DNA of 64,000 bases from Deferribacteres bacterium (GTDB lineage: Bacteria; Zhuqueibacterota; Zhuqueibacteria; Zhuqueibacterales; Geothermadaptataceae), in assembly GCA_020633675.1 (NCBI GenBank), contig JACKDE010000003.1, positions 186,001 through 250,000 of the forward strand, read 5' to 3'. The notes beneath the pieces are model-generated. The model was not told the origin of the DNA and searched no databases. It saw only the letters and a list, made by a program, of their open reading frames with translations. Positions 27,179 through 36,450 of this stretch are shown here, piece by piece. Both the position numbers and the translations under genes were made by a program. How positions within the stretch are numbered: position 1 is the first letter of the stretch; the number at the start of each line of letters is the position of its first letter.

Positions 27179-28897
27179 TTACTGCCCGAGTCCAAAGGTT
27201 GCCGGCGTAGCTGCAGGCTTGTTCGTTTGCTGCGGCTCGGAACCAAATTTCAGAAAGACTTTGCGCTTTTTCAGCACGACCTTGAGCGGCCCCTGCACAG
27301 CGACGCGTTCGTTATCATACACCGTAGTTGCCTTCAAGTGCGCGATATACTCACCCGGTGCAATCAATTGCCCGTCATCATCGCGCCAGTCCCACTCAAT
27401 CTCTGCAGGGAGCTTGCCGTCGCCTGCAAAGGATTTGACGACAGCACCAGCAGCATTCCGGAAAGTCAGTTTCCAACCCTTGGTTTTGCGCGTTTTGCCG
27501 GGCGCAGGCAGACGAATCGTTAATTTTTCTGCTGAGAATGTCAGCGGCAAACGTTCGACTGTCGCTTTTCCCGGCATAAAGCCAGACAGATTGGGCGTGC
27601 CGGCGGATTCGATTTTGGCAATCACAACCTTCTTCTGCCCTTGCTGTTTGTGCTGTTCGATATACATTTTCAATCGCGTCGCATCCGGCAGCGTTTGCCG
27701 GTCGGCGCGCAAAACAACCTGCACCTCCGGGTTGCGGTCATACACTACATTGATACGCTCACGAATTCGCCGGTAGCGCTCGGCCATACCAGCCTGCGTT
27801 TCGTAGGAACTCAATGCGCCTGCAACGACGATCATCAAATCGTCGGTCGAGCGGCCGGTAGAAAGATAGCCCGGCAGGATTTCATCGATAGCTGCCAGTT
27901 CGGTCAAATGCAGCGCATCCGTCGTCTGACGTACGACCGTCTTTTCGAGCAGGTTCAGGCTGTTGTCGGAAAACAGAATGTCCGGTTGCGCCAGTTCCGG
28001 CTCGCGACCAAGGATCTGTTTGTAGTAGAGCTGGTGACTTCCCGCCGAGACGCTGCGTGTGCCTTCACCCGGCATATCCACAGCATAGCCCATGCTGCTG
28101 TTACGCGACAAGTTCAGGCTGGCTTCGATGCGAAATGGCATCTGCTGTTCATAGCCCATGCGGAGCGCGCCCCAACTCGAATGATGCGCGACGATCGTAA
28201 AGCCCATGCGCCATGTGTCACCATCATCGTGCATCAGCAACATCGGAGTCAGCATACCCAGTCGGTACCCGATGGCGGCAGACATTTCCATTGGTACAAT
28301 TGCATCTGCATCAAATTCGCCGATCAAAGGCTGATTGAGATGATCTATGCCGAGTCCAAAATTGAATTTTTTGGTTTGATAATGGGCACCGAGTCCAAGA
28401 TTAAAATTGTCGTGACTCAGTCCCCCCGCCAATAGCGGATCTGAAAAATCGACACCCTGAAATTGAGCGCTGTTAAAGCCCCGCCGTTCCAATGCGAACT
28501 TCGCACCAATCGACAAGCCACGCGTCAGTTTGCGGCTGAGAAGAAATGCTGCCGCCAACTCGTTGTACAAATTCGCGCTGAAATAGCGCACATCAAAGCC
28601 GATGGCGAGGTCGAGTGGCATCAAATAAGGAAAACTAAAATTCAGGCGATTTTCACGCAGCCCCATGCTGCTCTGATCCAAAAAACCGTAGTGAAAAACC
28701 TGCAAACCGACTGCTACCTGGGAGAAATGTTTGGAAACCAGGGCGGGATTGATTTCCGAAGAAAATGGCAATACTGGATCGGCTGGATTCCAATGGAAGT
28801 AGCCCTGTGCGGCTGCCGGTCGGGCGGCGGCGAGTGTGCAGAAAACAAGCGCGGCAAGAAATGCGTTGTATAATTTCGAGCTGATCGTATGTTGCAT
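27179..28897 (-). CDS. PorP/SprF-like outer-membrane protein with C-terminal FlgD-like domain
   Basis: This 572-residue protein starts at ATG 28897; the longer open frame upstream is not coding-like. It has a signal peptide ending RPAAAQG. Residues about 30-290 match the PorP/SprF pattern: HWNPADPVLPFSSEINPALV followed by alternating barrel strands. These barrels accompany type IX secretion and gliding adhesins. A middle region of about 160 residues follows. The C-terminus, around WKLTFRNAAGAVVKSF and IEWDWRDDDGQLIAPGEY, resembles a FlgD-like Ig domain, an uncommon addition to a PorP barrel. It is the first gene of the nine-gene unit ending at 17.5 kb and may anchor the secreted cohesin-like proteins in the outer membrane. 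Confidence 0.8.
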   Translation of the reverse strand: MQHTISSKLYNAFLAALVFCTLAAARPAAAQGYFHWNPADPVLPFSSEINPALVSKHFSQVAVGLQVFHYGFLDQSSMGLRENRLNFSFPYLMPLDLAIGFDVRYFSANLYNELAAAFLLSRKLTRGLSIGAKFALERRGFNSAQFQGVDFSDPLLAGGLSHDNFNLGLGAHYQTKKFNFGLGIDHLNQPLIGEFDADAIVPMEMSAAIGYRLGMLTPMLLMHDDGDTWRMGFTIVAHHSSWGALRMGYEQQMPFRIEASLNLSRNSSMGYAVDMPGEGTRSVSAGSHQLYYKQILGREPELAQPDILFSDNSLNLLEKTVVRQTTDALHLTELAAIDEILPGYLSTGRSTDDLMIVVAGALSSYETQAGMAERYRRIRERINVVYDRNPEVQVVLRADRQTLPDATRLKMYIEQHKQQGQKKVVIAKIESAGTPNLSGFMPGKATVERLPLTFSAEKLTIRLPAPGKTRKTKGWKLTFRNAAGAVVKSFAGDGKLPAEIEWDWRDDDGQLIAPGEYIAHLKATTVYDNERVAVQGPLKVVLKKRKVFLKFGSEPQQTNKPAATPATFGLGQ

Positions 28898-29451
28898 CGC
28901 TATTCTCGGTCGTATGGTTGCAAGTTCATGTTGTGTCACCTGACGCGAAGACCGCGGATGGAGCACAGGTTTTGAGTGATGTGAAGCGCTGCGGCTGATA
29001 GCCCACCCTTTCCTGCATGGGCTTGTCCAGCCATCATCGCAGACTGGCAGTATCATCTGCGATCATTTCACATTCGGGCAGCACCAAAGGCAATTTAAAT
29101 ACCAAAGTTTTGCTGGCAAGCGAGAAAGCTTTGTCAAATTCGTGACAATGCAGCAACCAGCATGGTGTTAATGGATGATAAACAAGGCTTTATTCTCAGG
29201 GTATTTTGGACTCAAATCAGGCGTGCGTGGCAGGCTATTATGCAGTCATAAAAAATGTCAGTTACAGTTTGTAAAAAAGTTTCCGCGCGGCATGTTCAAA
29301 TTTGAAAGTGCACTGGCATTTGAGGAAAGCGGGCTTACAAAATTGGCATGTGAAATGTAAATCTTCTATGCGGATATGTAAATTTTGCAGGATCATCAGC
29401 CCCGCCCTGTGCGCGCGGACGCAGGCAAAACAATTCACAATACATTGCAAT
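28898..29451. other. Non-coding interval upstream of the nine-gene cluster
   Basis: About 550 bases lie between the histidine kinase stop and the PorP-like start. No convincing gene, repeat or terminator was seen. It should contain the promoter of the envelope cluster on the minus strand. Confidence 0.5.
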
Positions 29452-32400
29452 TTAACCATCAGTGTATCGGCGCACCATGTTAAAGAAATCGTCCATGGCA
29501 AATGGTTTCGTCAGGAAATCGTCAAAACCGGCTTCTTTGGCTTTTTCCCGGTCTTCATTCATCGCCCGCGCAGTCAGCGCGACCAACGGGATGTGGCTAA
29601 GGTGTTTTTGCGCCTTGATGGTACGGGCTACCTGGTAGCCATCCATGCCGGGCATCATAATATCGAGCAAAATAAGGTCGGGGCGGAGGTATTGCGCTGT
29701 GTTGATGGCCGCCGGGCCATCGTGCGCAAACTCGACCTGGTAGCCGGAATTTTCGAGCAGGAACCGCATCGCTTCCTTGGTACTGGTATCATCGTCTACC
29801 ACCAAAATCTGCCATTCACGCTTGGAAAGCCGTTTTCGGACTGGCTTCGATTTGGTCTGTGCTGTGGCAGTCGCCTTTTCCTTGCCTTTGCGCCAAATCG
29901 CCTGCACCGGTACATCAATTGTGAAGGTCGAGCCCTGTCCGACTTTGCTCTGTACGGCAATTTTACCGCCGAGCAACTCCACAAGGCGTTTGGATATTGG
30001 TAATCCTAATCCCGAGCCTTCGTAGCGACGCGAAGCCTTGCGATCGAGCTGGTTGAATGCTTCAAAAATCGTTTTGACATCGCTTTTGGGAATGCCAATA
30101 CCAGTATCGCGCACTTGCAGCATTAATCGATCACCGCTCGGCACGGCTGCAGAGATTTCGATCGTCCCGCCTTCATCGGTAAATTTTTGGGCATTGCGCG
30201 CTAAATTCAGCAACACCCGCGAGAGCATATTTTTATCCGAAGTAATCAACGGTGGCATGGATTGATTTAGCGATACCTTCAAAATCAGACCATTTTTATT
30301 GCAGAGATAAGCAATTTCGCGGCTGACTTCTTCCACCAGATCACGTGGATCGAATGTTTCCAATTGCGGCTCCATTTTGCCCGCCTCAATTTTACTCAAA
30401 TCGAGCAGATCGTTGATCAGGTAGAGCAGCCGGTTACCACTGGTACGAATGGTGTTCAAATGCCGCAGCCGGTCTTCTTCGCTCGCATTGCTGTTTTGCC
30501 GCAGCAATTCCACATACGAGAGAATAGCATGCAATGGCGTGCGCAGTTCATGGGTGACATTCGCTAAAAATTCAGATATGTAGGTATTGGCTTTTTCCAG
30601 CTCCTGGGCTTTACTATCGATTTGTGAAAACAAATCAAAATTTTCGGCAAACAGGGCAGTACGGTACGCCAATTCGACCATGAAGTCAATCTTTTCAGAT
30701 GAGTAAACACCATCCCGCACCACGCACGCCACGAAACCGCGGTTCTTGCGGCGCAGTTGCAGCGGTGCGACCAGCATGGTACAGCGCTGTGTTCCCTTCA
30801 GCTTGATGTTCATCGCGGCGAGCAGCGCGCGTTCTGCAGAGGTAACCTCCAGGTATTCAGCACCGGAGCTTGGCAGTTTTGGCCGGAGTTCGTTAGCGAT
30901 GTGCCCTACCTGCACGGTGTCGAGTGCATTTAAAACCTGGCTTTGTTTGGCGGTTGTGAACGTACATGCGCCATAAAGCGGTGGTCCGGACATCACTACG
31001 CAGACTTCACCACCCAAAATCGGCTTGGCTTTTTGGGCAATTTGCGCCAACTCGCGGTCGGGCTTGGCATCGAGCGGCTCAATTTTGCTGATGTCCATCA
31101 AAAGGCGGTTTTGGTGCAGCTTCTGTTTCATCACAAGCTGGCCCTGGCCATGGTCGATGGCAAAGGCAGCATAGATCGCCAGTTTTTCCAGCTCCTGCAC
31201 CGCGCTGGTGCCGGGCAACTGACCATCGTCGCGCGCACCGCATAAAAACAAGCCAACTTCTTTACCACGCGTTTTCAGCGGCAAAAGCAGAACATCAAAT
31301 GGTCCCCACTCCCCTTCCGACGGCAACTTGACAGGCTCATTGAAGAAATCCCAGCTCGGTTCGCTACTTTTTTCGCCATTTTTTAAAAAGTAGCCCGGTC
31401 CGACGGCAAACCGTGATTGAAAATACTGATCGACTTCTTTCACCGGCAAGACATGCAGCGCATTGACATGGCGTGGCTTGAATCCGGCTGTGCCAACCAG
31501 CTCATAGCGCCAGCTTCCTGGACGCTTTTCGTACAGCAAAATATTGCTCCAGCCAAAACTTTGCGCCGTTCGCGCGATCAATTCCATCGAATCCTTAAAG
31601 CTCATCGACGAATTGACATTTTCGGCCACTTCGAGAATTTTTTGAATACGGCTGACTGAACTGGCGTCGGAAACATTTTGCTTGCGACGTGCTTTTTCCA
31701 GCTCTTTTTCGAGATGTTCGATCTGCTTTTCGCGCGCGCTGAACTCCGACATATCGAACGCTTGCAGCACCACACCGAGCTGCCGCTCACGGTCGACCGA
31801 AACAGGCATGGCATGCCAACGCAGAAGCCTGGTCTCGCCATCCGGTCTCACAAATTCATCGATAAACTCAATCGCGTCCGATCGCATTTTGCTGCCGTAG
31901 TTCGAGCCCAATTTCAGCAAATCCTGCACAAACATCGGCAAATTTTTCAGCGTGATGCTGTCCTGTGAAAAACCGAGTATGTGGGTTGCGCGCGGATTCA
32001 GCATGCGCACAGCGCCATCCGGCCGCACCAGCACAATCCCGGTGTCGAGCGCGGCATAAATGGCGGCATATTCATCTTCGATGGCACGCAAATCGCCTTC
32101 CTTCATCGCGACCTGTTGGCGCGCCAACTGCAACTGGTGATCTTTTTGCAAGCGCTTGTCTGCATCGCTTTCCAGCCACAGCACGTACTGGGTCTCTCCG
32201 CCATCTTCCATCAGAGGGGTAGCGTACACATCTGTTTCAAACTCACTGCCATCTTTGCGGCGGTTTTTAAAGGTACCGCGCCAGATTTTGCCCTGATTGA
32301 GTGTCGTCAGTGCATCCCGCTCTATTTTGGTATCGAGGCGGTAAACATTGGTGCTGCGTCCGATCAAGTCCGTGGCGTCAAAGCCAGTCATGCCCGTAAA

Positions 32401-33642
32401 GGATTTGCTGGCAAATAAAATCCGGCAGTTTACATCGGAGAGAATGACGGCATTTTCAGTGCGATCCAGCGCCGAACGATAGAGCGCCAAATCGGTTTCG
32501 AGCTTTTCGTTGCGTACCAGCAAATTCTCGCGCGCTTCGACATTTTCGGTAATCTCGATAAAACCGAGATGTGTGCCGCGCAGTTTCTGCCGGCTGTCGA
32601 GCAGTGGCAAAGCCTGCACCTGCAGCGCGATGTCCGGCATATTGGGGCGGTGCAACAAAATCTCGAACGATTCTTCGCGGCCACTGCGAGCGCCCTTGAG
32701 CGCGCGGGTGGCGGCTTCGTAAAAATTGCGGCTGATCACTTCATTGAGTTTTTTGCCTTTGAGCTGCCGCAACTTAAAACCGGAAATCTTGGCAAAAGTG
32801 GGATTGGCGTAGGTAATTTTCTCATCCCGATCCAGTTGCAGGACGGCTTCGCGGGTATAGGCCAGAATATTGCGCTGTATCAAGTTCTCTTCCCGCAATC
32901 CCAGGTTTTCATCGTACAACCCGGCGCGCAGCTCCGCTTCCAGGCCGATAAAGCGTCGGTAATAAACCAAGATATTGATTGCCAGCAGCGCATTGCCGAG
33001 CACCGCGAGCAAAACAGCGATTGTTTGCTGGTAAAAAAGGTATGTGTAGGAGGCAAAAATCCAGCTCACGAAGGCAAAGCCAAAAAGCGTCGCTTCCAGG
33101 CTGGATGAGCGAAAATTCTTGACCATCATGCGGATGGCAAGGAGAAGCATGCTCAGCATCAGGCCGAGCCAGAGGTAAAAATCGAAGCGCGGCTCAGGCA
33201 ACCGCCATTGCTGGGCATCGATCAGCAGACTCGAACACACCAACAGCAGGCTGGCCAGAAAAAACCAACGCCGCTGCTGCACCAGTTTGCCGGCCGGCAC
33301 ATCCCGCGACGGACGACCATATTTGTGTGGCGCCAAAGCCAGCCAATAAAGCATCAGGGCGTGGAAAAGCATCGGGCTGTAGTTGACGCTGCTGATGTAC
33401 GCCATCCCCTGCGCCAACCATTCCGGCGGCAAGTTGGTGATCACCGCGTAGCCGAGCAGCAGCAGATTGAACACGATCAGGTGCAGAAAGAAGGGCTGTG
33501 CCTGCACCCGCAGCCAGATCACCGATAGAAAAATGACCATCAGCGCGACCACGAAAAAGCTGGCGGTCAGCAACGGGCTTTGGCTGACAGCCTGAAAAAC
33601 GAGCAGCAGCTCGGCCATCCATTTCGAGAAAATCTCTTGCAT
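29452..33642 (-). CDS. Hybrid histidine kinase: membrane sensor, PAS x3, GAF x2, HisKA, HATPase, REC
   Basis: This 1396-residue protein starts at ATG 33642, just after the stop of the preceding gene; the open frame upstream is a shadow. Residues about 10-235 hold six or seven transmembrane spans. Three PAS-like domains follow (about 255-375, 390-505, 525-650), for example ITYANPTFAKISGF. Two GAF-like domains occupy about 690-1030. The dimerisation domain has the phospho-acceptor in NVTHELRTPLHAIL. The ATP domain has DTGIGIPKSD and GSGLGLPISKRLVELLGGK. A C-terminal receiver domain (ILVVDDDTSTKEA and LLDIMMPGMDGYQ) has its phospho-Asp and conserved Lys (LTKPF). No separate response regulator is adjacent, so output probably goes through a phosphorelay encoded elsewhere. 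Confidence 0.93.
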   Translation of the reverse strand: MQEIFSKWMAELLLVFQAVSQSPLLTASFFVVALMVIFLSVIWLRVQAQPFFLHLIVFNLLLLGYAVITNLPPEWLAQGMAYISSVNYSPMLFHALMLYWLALAPHKYGRPSRDVPAGKLVQQRRWFFLASLLLVCSSLLIDAQQWRLPEPRFDFYLWLGLMLSMLLLAIRMMVKNFRSSSLEATLFGFAFVSWIFASYTYLFYQQTIAVLLAVLGNALLAINILVYYRRFIGLEAELRAGLYDENLGLREENLIQRNILAYTREAVLQLDRDEKITYANPTFAKISGFKLRQLKGKKLNEVISRNFYEAATRALKGARSGREESFEILLHRPNMPDIALQVQALPLLDSRQKLRGTHLGFIEITENVEARENLLVRNEKLETDLALYRSALDRTENAVILSDVNCRILFASKSFTGMTGFDATDLIGRSTNVYRLDTKIERDALTTLNQGKIWRGTFKNRRKDGSEFETDVYATPLMEDGGETQYVLWLESDADKRLQKDHQLQLARQQVAMKEGDLRAIEDEYAAIYAALDTGIVLVRPDGAVRMLNPRATHILGFSQDSITLKNLPMFVQDLLKLGSNYGSKMRSDAIEFIDEFVRPDGETRLLRWHAMPVSVDRERQLGVVLQAFDMSEFSAREKQIEHLEKELEKARRKQNVSDASSVSRIQKILEVAENVNSSMSFKDSMELIARTAQSFGWSNILLYEKRPGSWRYELVGTAGFKPRHVNALHVLPVKEVDQYFQSRFAVGPGYFLKNGEKSSEPSWDFFNEPVKLPSEGEWGPFDVLLLPLKTRGKEVGLFLCGARDDGQLPGTSAVQELEKLAIYAAFAIDHGQGQLVMKQKLHQNRLLMDISKIEPLDAKPDRELAQIAQKAKPILGGEVCVVMSGPPLYGACTFTTAKQSQVLNALDTVQVGHIANELRPKLPSSGAEYLEVTSAERALLAAMNIKLKGTQRCTMLVAPLQLRRKNRGFVACVVRDGVYSSEKIDFMVELAYRTALFAENFDLFSQIDSKAQELEKANTYISEFLANVTHELRTPLHAILSYVELLRQNSNASEEDRLRHLNTIRTSGNRLLYLINDLLDLSKIEAGKMEPQLETFDPRDLVEEVSREIAYLCNKNGLILKVSLNQSMPPLITSDKNMLSRVLLNLARNAQKFTDEGGTIEISAAVPSGDRLMLQVRDTGIGIPKSDVKTIFEAFNQLDRKASRRYEGSGLGLPISKRLVELLGGKIAVQSKVGQGSTFTIDVPVQAIWRKGKEKATATAQTKSKPVRKRLSKREWQILVVDDDTSTKEAMRFLLENSGYQVEFAHDGPAAINTAQYLRPDLILLDIMMPGMDGYQVARTIKAQKHLSHIPLVALTARAMNEDREKAKEAGFDDFLTKPFAMDDFFNMVRRYTDG

Positions 33643-33646
33643 GCTT

Positions 33647-35347
33647 TCAAAATCCTGGTTGATTGCAAAATAGCCGGGCAAAACCATTTGCCGCGCCTGT
33701 GGGGCTGGAATATAAAAAAAGATAGGCGGGATCGCGAGGGAAAAAGCTGTAATAATTGAACTTGCTGCCGATGGTCGGGATTTGTGCTTGCAAAACGGGC
33801 TCGCGCTCAGCCTGCACCAGCGACGTGACCAGCTTGCCGCCAGCATCGAAAATCTGCACAGTGACCGTTGCGCGCTCCGGCAGCGCATAGCTGATGTTGG
33901 TGGATGGATTGAACGGATTGGGATGCGCTGAAATGGCGAAATGCTCGGGCCGCACACCGGCGGTAAAAGCCCAGGCGCCATCTGGATCAGCTTGCTTAGG
34001 AATGAGGCCTCCGTCGCCGAAAACCGTGATGAAATCCGGATCGGCTTCGGTGCTTTCGGTGGTGTAGTAGGCGCGCACGTCGTATTGCAGCAAGTCTTCG
34101 GTGTAGCTGCTGGTCATCAGGTAGTCGTAGTCGGTCCACGATGTGGTGCTGTGAGACAGTGTGGCCTTGAGCACTGGAGGACCCAAGCTGCCGCCCTGTG
34201 GCTTGACGCGCCGATATACTCGATATTGCACATTCGAATTGCCGTGCTGATTCCAGGAAAACTGGATATACTGCCCCGGTGTGCTGCTGACGTACAGGTT
34301 GTAGTCGCTCATCTGTTTGGGCTTGCCGGTGAACTCAGCGGTGTAGGTTTCGTGATCGGTTGGCGACTCCGTTCGTGTTGCCGTTTGGGTGCCATCCAAC
34401 CATTCGTCGAAGTTGTAGATGATGTGGTTGATGGTATGCGATAGTGCCTGAATCTCGATGCTGCTGCCATCCGTAACTTGTTCAGTATGCGGCGAGTTTT
34501 CAGTGTTGCCATCGACCTTGATGGTGCCGGGATAGCCGGAAATGCCGGTGAAGCTATTGCGCGCGGTGATGTTGTATTCGTTATTAAATTCTGCGACAAA
34601 TGTTTCAGTTGCTGTGCTGTTCCAATCGACTTTTTTGTTTTGCCAATATTTGTTTGGGAAGGCAGTTCCGCCGTCATTTTCCCATCTATCGAAACGTTGG
34701 ATATACCCTTCATGCGTCTCGCCTTCCATCACCGCGTCCAGGTTATGTGTACTTTCCCAATGTAGGGTGGGCGTAGTATATGGAGAGTCGGGTTCTTCTC
34801 CTTCGAAACCGATTTTGCCTCCGTCAGTTCCATCGCCGAGTTTGTTTTTCAATTCCATTTTGAAAGCAACGATTTTACGCCAGTACCCGGTGGGTTGTCC
34901 CTGAGCGCCAATACCATTGCCGTAAATAGTGTCTTGCAGCGTCAAATCCGTAGTGTGCTTGCCGCCAAGGTTTTCTACCTGATGCAAAACTATACCGGAT
35001 TCTGTGCGTGAATTAATTATGGCAACATATGCAACGTGTGTATTACCGCCAAATCGAATAATATCTCCTACTATAATATCATCGATGTCCCAGCTTTGTG
35101 GCTCTCCAAAAAATTGGTCCGGGATCGTTCCGCTTCCTGTGGTTGAATAGGCTGATTTGGCCGCACAACGTGAATCATTATCCGTGCGCCCAAATGCACG
35201 TGCAGCAGCATAGCCCCAACAATTGCCTGTCGATCCGTTGTCATGATTGTGCGGTGCGGGATTATGGGGGTAGTCTTGCCCCAGCAATGCTGCTGCACTG
35301 AACAGAACAACAACATTGACAAGCATAGAGAAATTTTTATTTTTCAT
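33647..35347 (-). CDS. Secreted CHAP-like protein with degenerate sorting domain
   Basis: This 566-residue protein has a signal peptide ending LLGQD. Residues about 40-150 suggest a papain-like CHAP/NlpC-type hydrolase: a candidate Cys in NCWGYAAAR and a His in GNTHVAYVAI, with a central VGDIIRFGG. That assignment is tentative. Repeat-like beta regions follow (QRFDRWENDGG and VEFDEWLDG-like patterns around 215-330) and a fibronectin-like part (about 340-450). The sorting domain begins normally at SAHPNPFNPSTNISY. After KLVTSLVQAE it diverges into an unrelated tail of about 50 residues instead of the usual WDG, SGVY and K-rich end. A good AGGTGA site precedes the start. The kinase gene begins 4 bases downstream of the stop. 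Confidence 0.65.
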   Translation of the reverse strand: MKNKNFSMLVNVVVLFSAAALLGQDYPHNPAPHNHDNGSTGNCWGYAAARAFGRTDNDSRCAAKSAYSTTGSGTIPDQFFGEPQSWDIDDIIVGDIIRFGGNTHVAYVAIINSRTESGIVLHQVENLGGKHTTDLTLQDTIYGNGIGAQGQPTGYWRKIVAFKMELKNKLGDGTDGGKIGFEGEEPDSPYTTPTLHWESTHNLDAVMEGETHEGYIQRFDRWENDGGTAFPNKYWQNKKVDWNSTATETFVAEFNNEYNITARNSFTGISGYPGTIKVDGNTENSPHTEQVTDGSSIEIQALSHTINHIIYNFDEWLDGTQTATRTESPTDHETYTAEFTGKPKQMSDYNLYVSSTPGQYIQFSWNQHGNSNVQYRVYRRVKPQGGSLGPPVLKATLSHSTTSWTDYDYLMTSSYTEDLLQYDVRAYYTTESTEADPDFITVFGDGGLIPKQADPDGAWAFTAGVRPEHFAISAHPNPFNPSTNISYALPERATVTVQIFDAGGKLVTSLVQAEREPVLQAQIPTIGSKFNYYSFFPRDPAYLFLYSSPTGAANGFARLFCNQPGF

Positions 35348-35367
35348 TTTGTCACCTATGATTTTAG

Positions 35368-36450
35368 TTATTGCCCATGGTACACCATGGAGCCATTTCC
35401 TGAAACGGTGACGATAAAGACTTCACTGCCGTCTGTCCAGACATCGTAATGCCGTTGATCTTGCTTTTCCAATGCCGGAAGCGCTGCCCAATCCACCCCG
35501 TTGAAGTGGTAGACTGTGCCCGGATAGGGGGAAAGCTGCGAACGACCGACAAGAAAAATATTATCCGGTCTGTTGCCATAAATACTGAATGATGTCAGGG
35601 TTTGGCAACACCCAAACAGCACATCCCACACGCCATTGCGGCGATAATATGTCGATTCACCGGGGGTATACAGCGTCCCCCAGGGGCTCAGCCACAGGTC
35701 ATTGCTGTTGTAATAAAAACTACTATCCTGTATCACCCATTTGTCATTTAACAGCTCGAATAGAAAGTATCGATTCGGCTCGCTATACCAATCTGCTAAC
35801 AGCAAGTAGGCTTCCGATGCATTGCCAGTGATACTCAACGTATTAACGACCGGGGCAGCATCCGGTAGAATATCGAGCGGCAGGCTGTCTTTTTTGACAC
35901 TGATGCCGTCATAGTGAAAAAGCGTGCCATTGATACCGCCAAACCAGATATTATCCGGAGAAGGCCCCCAAATAACGTTTATTTCATTGCCAGGAGGGGC
36001 GGGAATTTCCCGCCACTCCGAGCCATCATAATGCACGATCAGGCTGTGTCGCAAGAAGTTCGGTGGAGCATTTGGATTACGCTCCAGGCGATCACCAACA
36101 ACCCAGACATCATTTGGACCAAAGCCGTAAATATCGCGAAAGTTGATCGTTCCGGCAATCGGCCCGCCCTCGGTAATGCTGATCTTGATATCCCGCCAGC
36201 GGTTGCCATCGTAGCGCCACAAAATGCCACGCGTGGTGTTTGCGCTGCCAGCTACATACACATCCTTGGCCGAGCTAGCCCAGATGTCATAGAATAGGGC
36301 TTGCCAGTTATCCGGGTGCGCGAGGGTATCCACACTCCAGCTCAGGTTGCGTGGCTCCGGCGCCACCGGATTTTTCTTGCAGCCTGTGCTGTGCCAAAAC
36401 AGCGCAACAGCGGCAATCGACATCACTACGAACAGCATACGGATTTTCAT
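35368..36450 (-). CDS. Propeller-like lipoprotein
   Basis: This 360-residue protein has a lipoprotein signal ending in HSTGC, with GGAG 7 bases before the ATG. The rest shows repeated blocks of the form (I/F)WGxxPxDVWxxG followed by xxHYDGxxW: DIWASSAKDVYVAG, DIYGFGPNDVWVVGD, VIWGPSPDNIWFGG and SIYGNRPDNIFLVG. This pattern suggests a beta-propeller with five to seven blades. It is a surface or periplasmic lipoprotein of unknown binding function. It lies 20 bases upstream of the CHAP-like gene, so the pair and possibly the kinase form one transcription unit. It could be a ligand-binding partner for that kinase, which is inference. Confidence 0.7.
   Translation of the reverse strand: MKIRMLFVVMSIAAVALFWHSTGCKKNPVAPEPRNLSWSVDTLAHPDNWQALFYDIWASSAKDVYVAGSANTTRGILWRYDGNRWRDIKISITEGGPIAGTINFRDIYGFGPNDVWVVGDRLERNPNAPPNFLRHSLIVHYDGSEWREIPAPPGNEINVIWGPSPDNIWFGGINGTLFHYDGISVKKDSLPLDILPDAAPVVNTLSITGNASEAYLLLADWYSEPNRYFLFELLNDKWVIQDSSFYYNSNDLWLSPWGTLYTPGESTYYRRNGVWDVLFGCCQTLTSFSIYGNRPDNIFLVGRSQLSPYPGTVYHFNGVDWAALPALEKQDQRHYDVWTDGSEVFIVTVSGNGSMVYHGQ

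Noticed and set aside
33643..33981. N-terminal extension of the histidine kinase frame
   Set aside because: It overlaps the secreted CHAP-like gene on the same strand and reads as Arg/Ser-rich noise; ATG 33642 directly precedes the membrane region.
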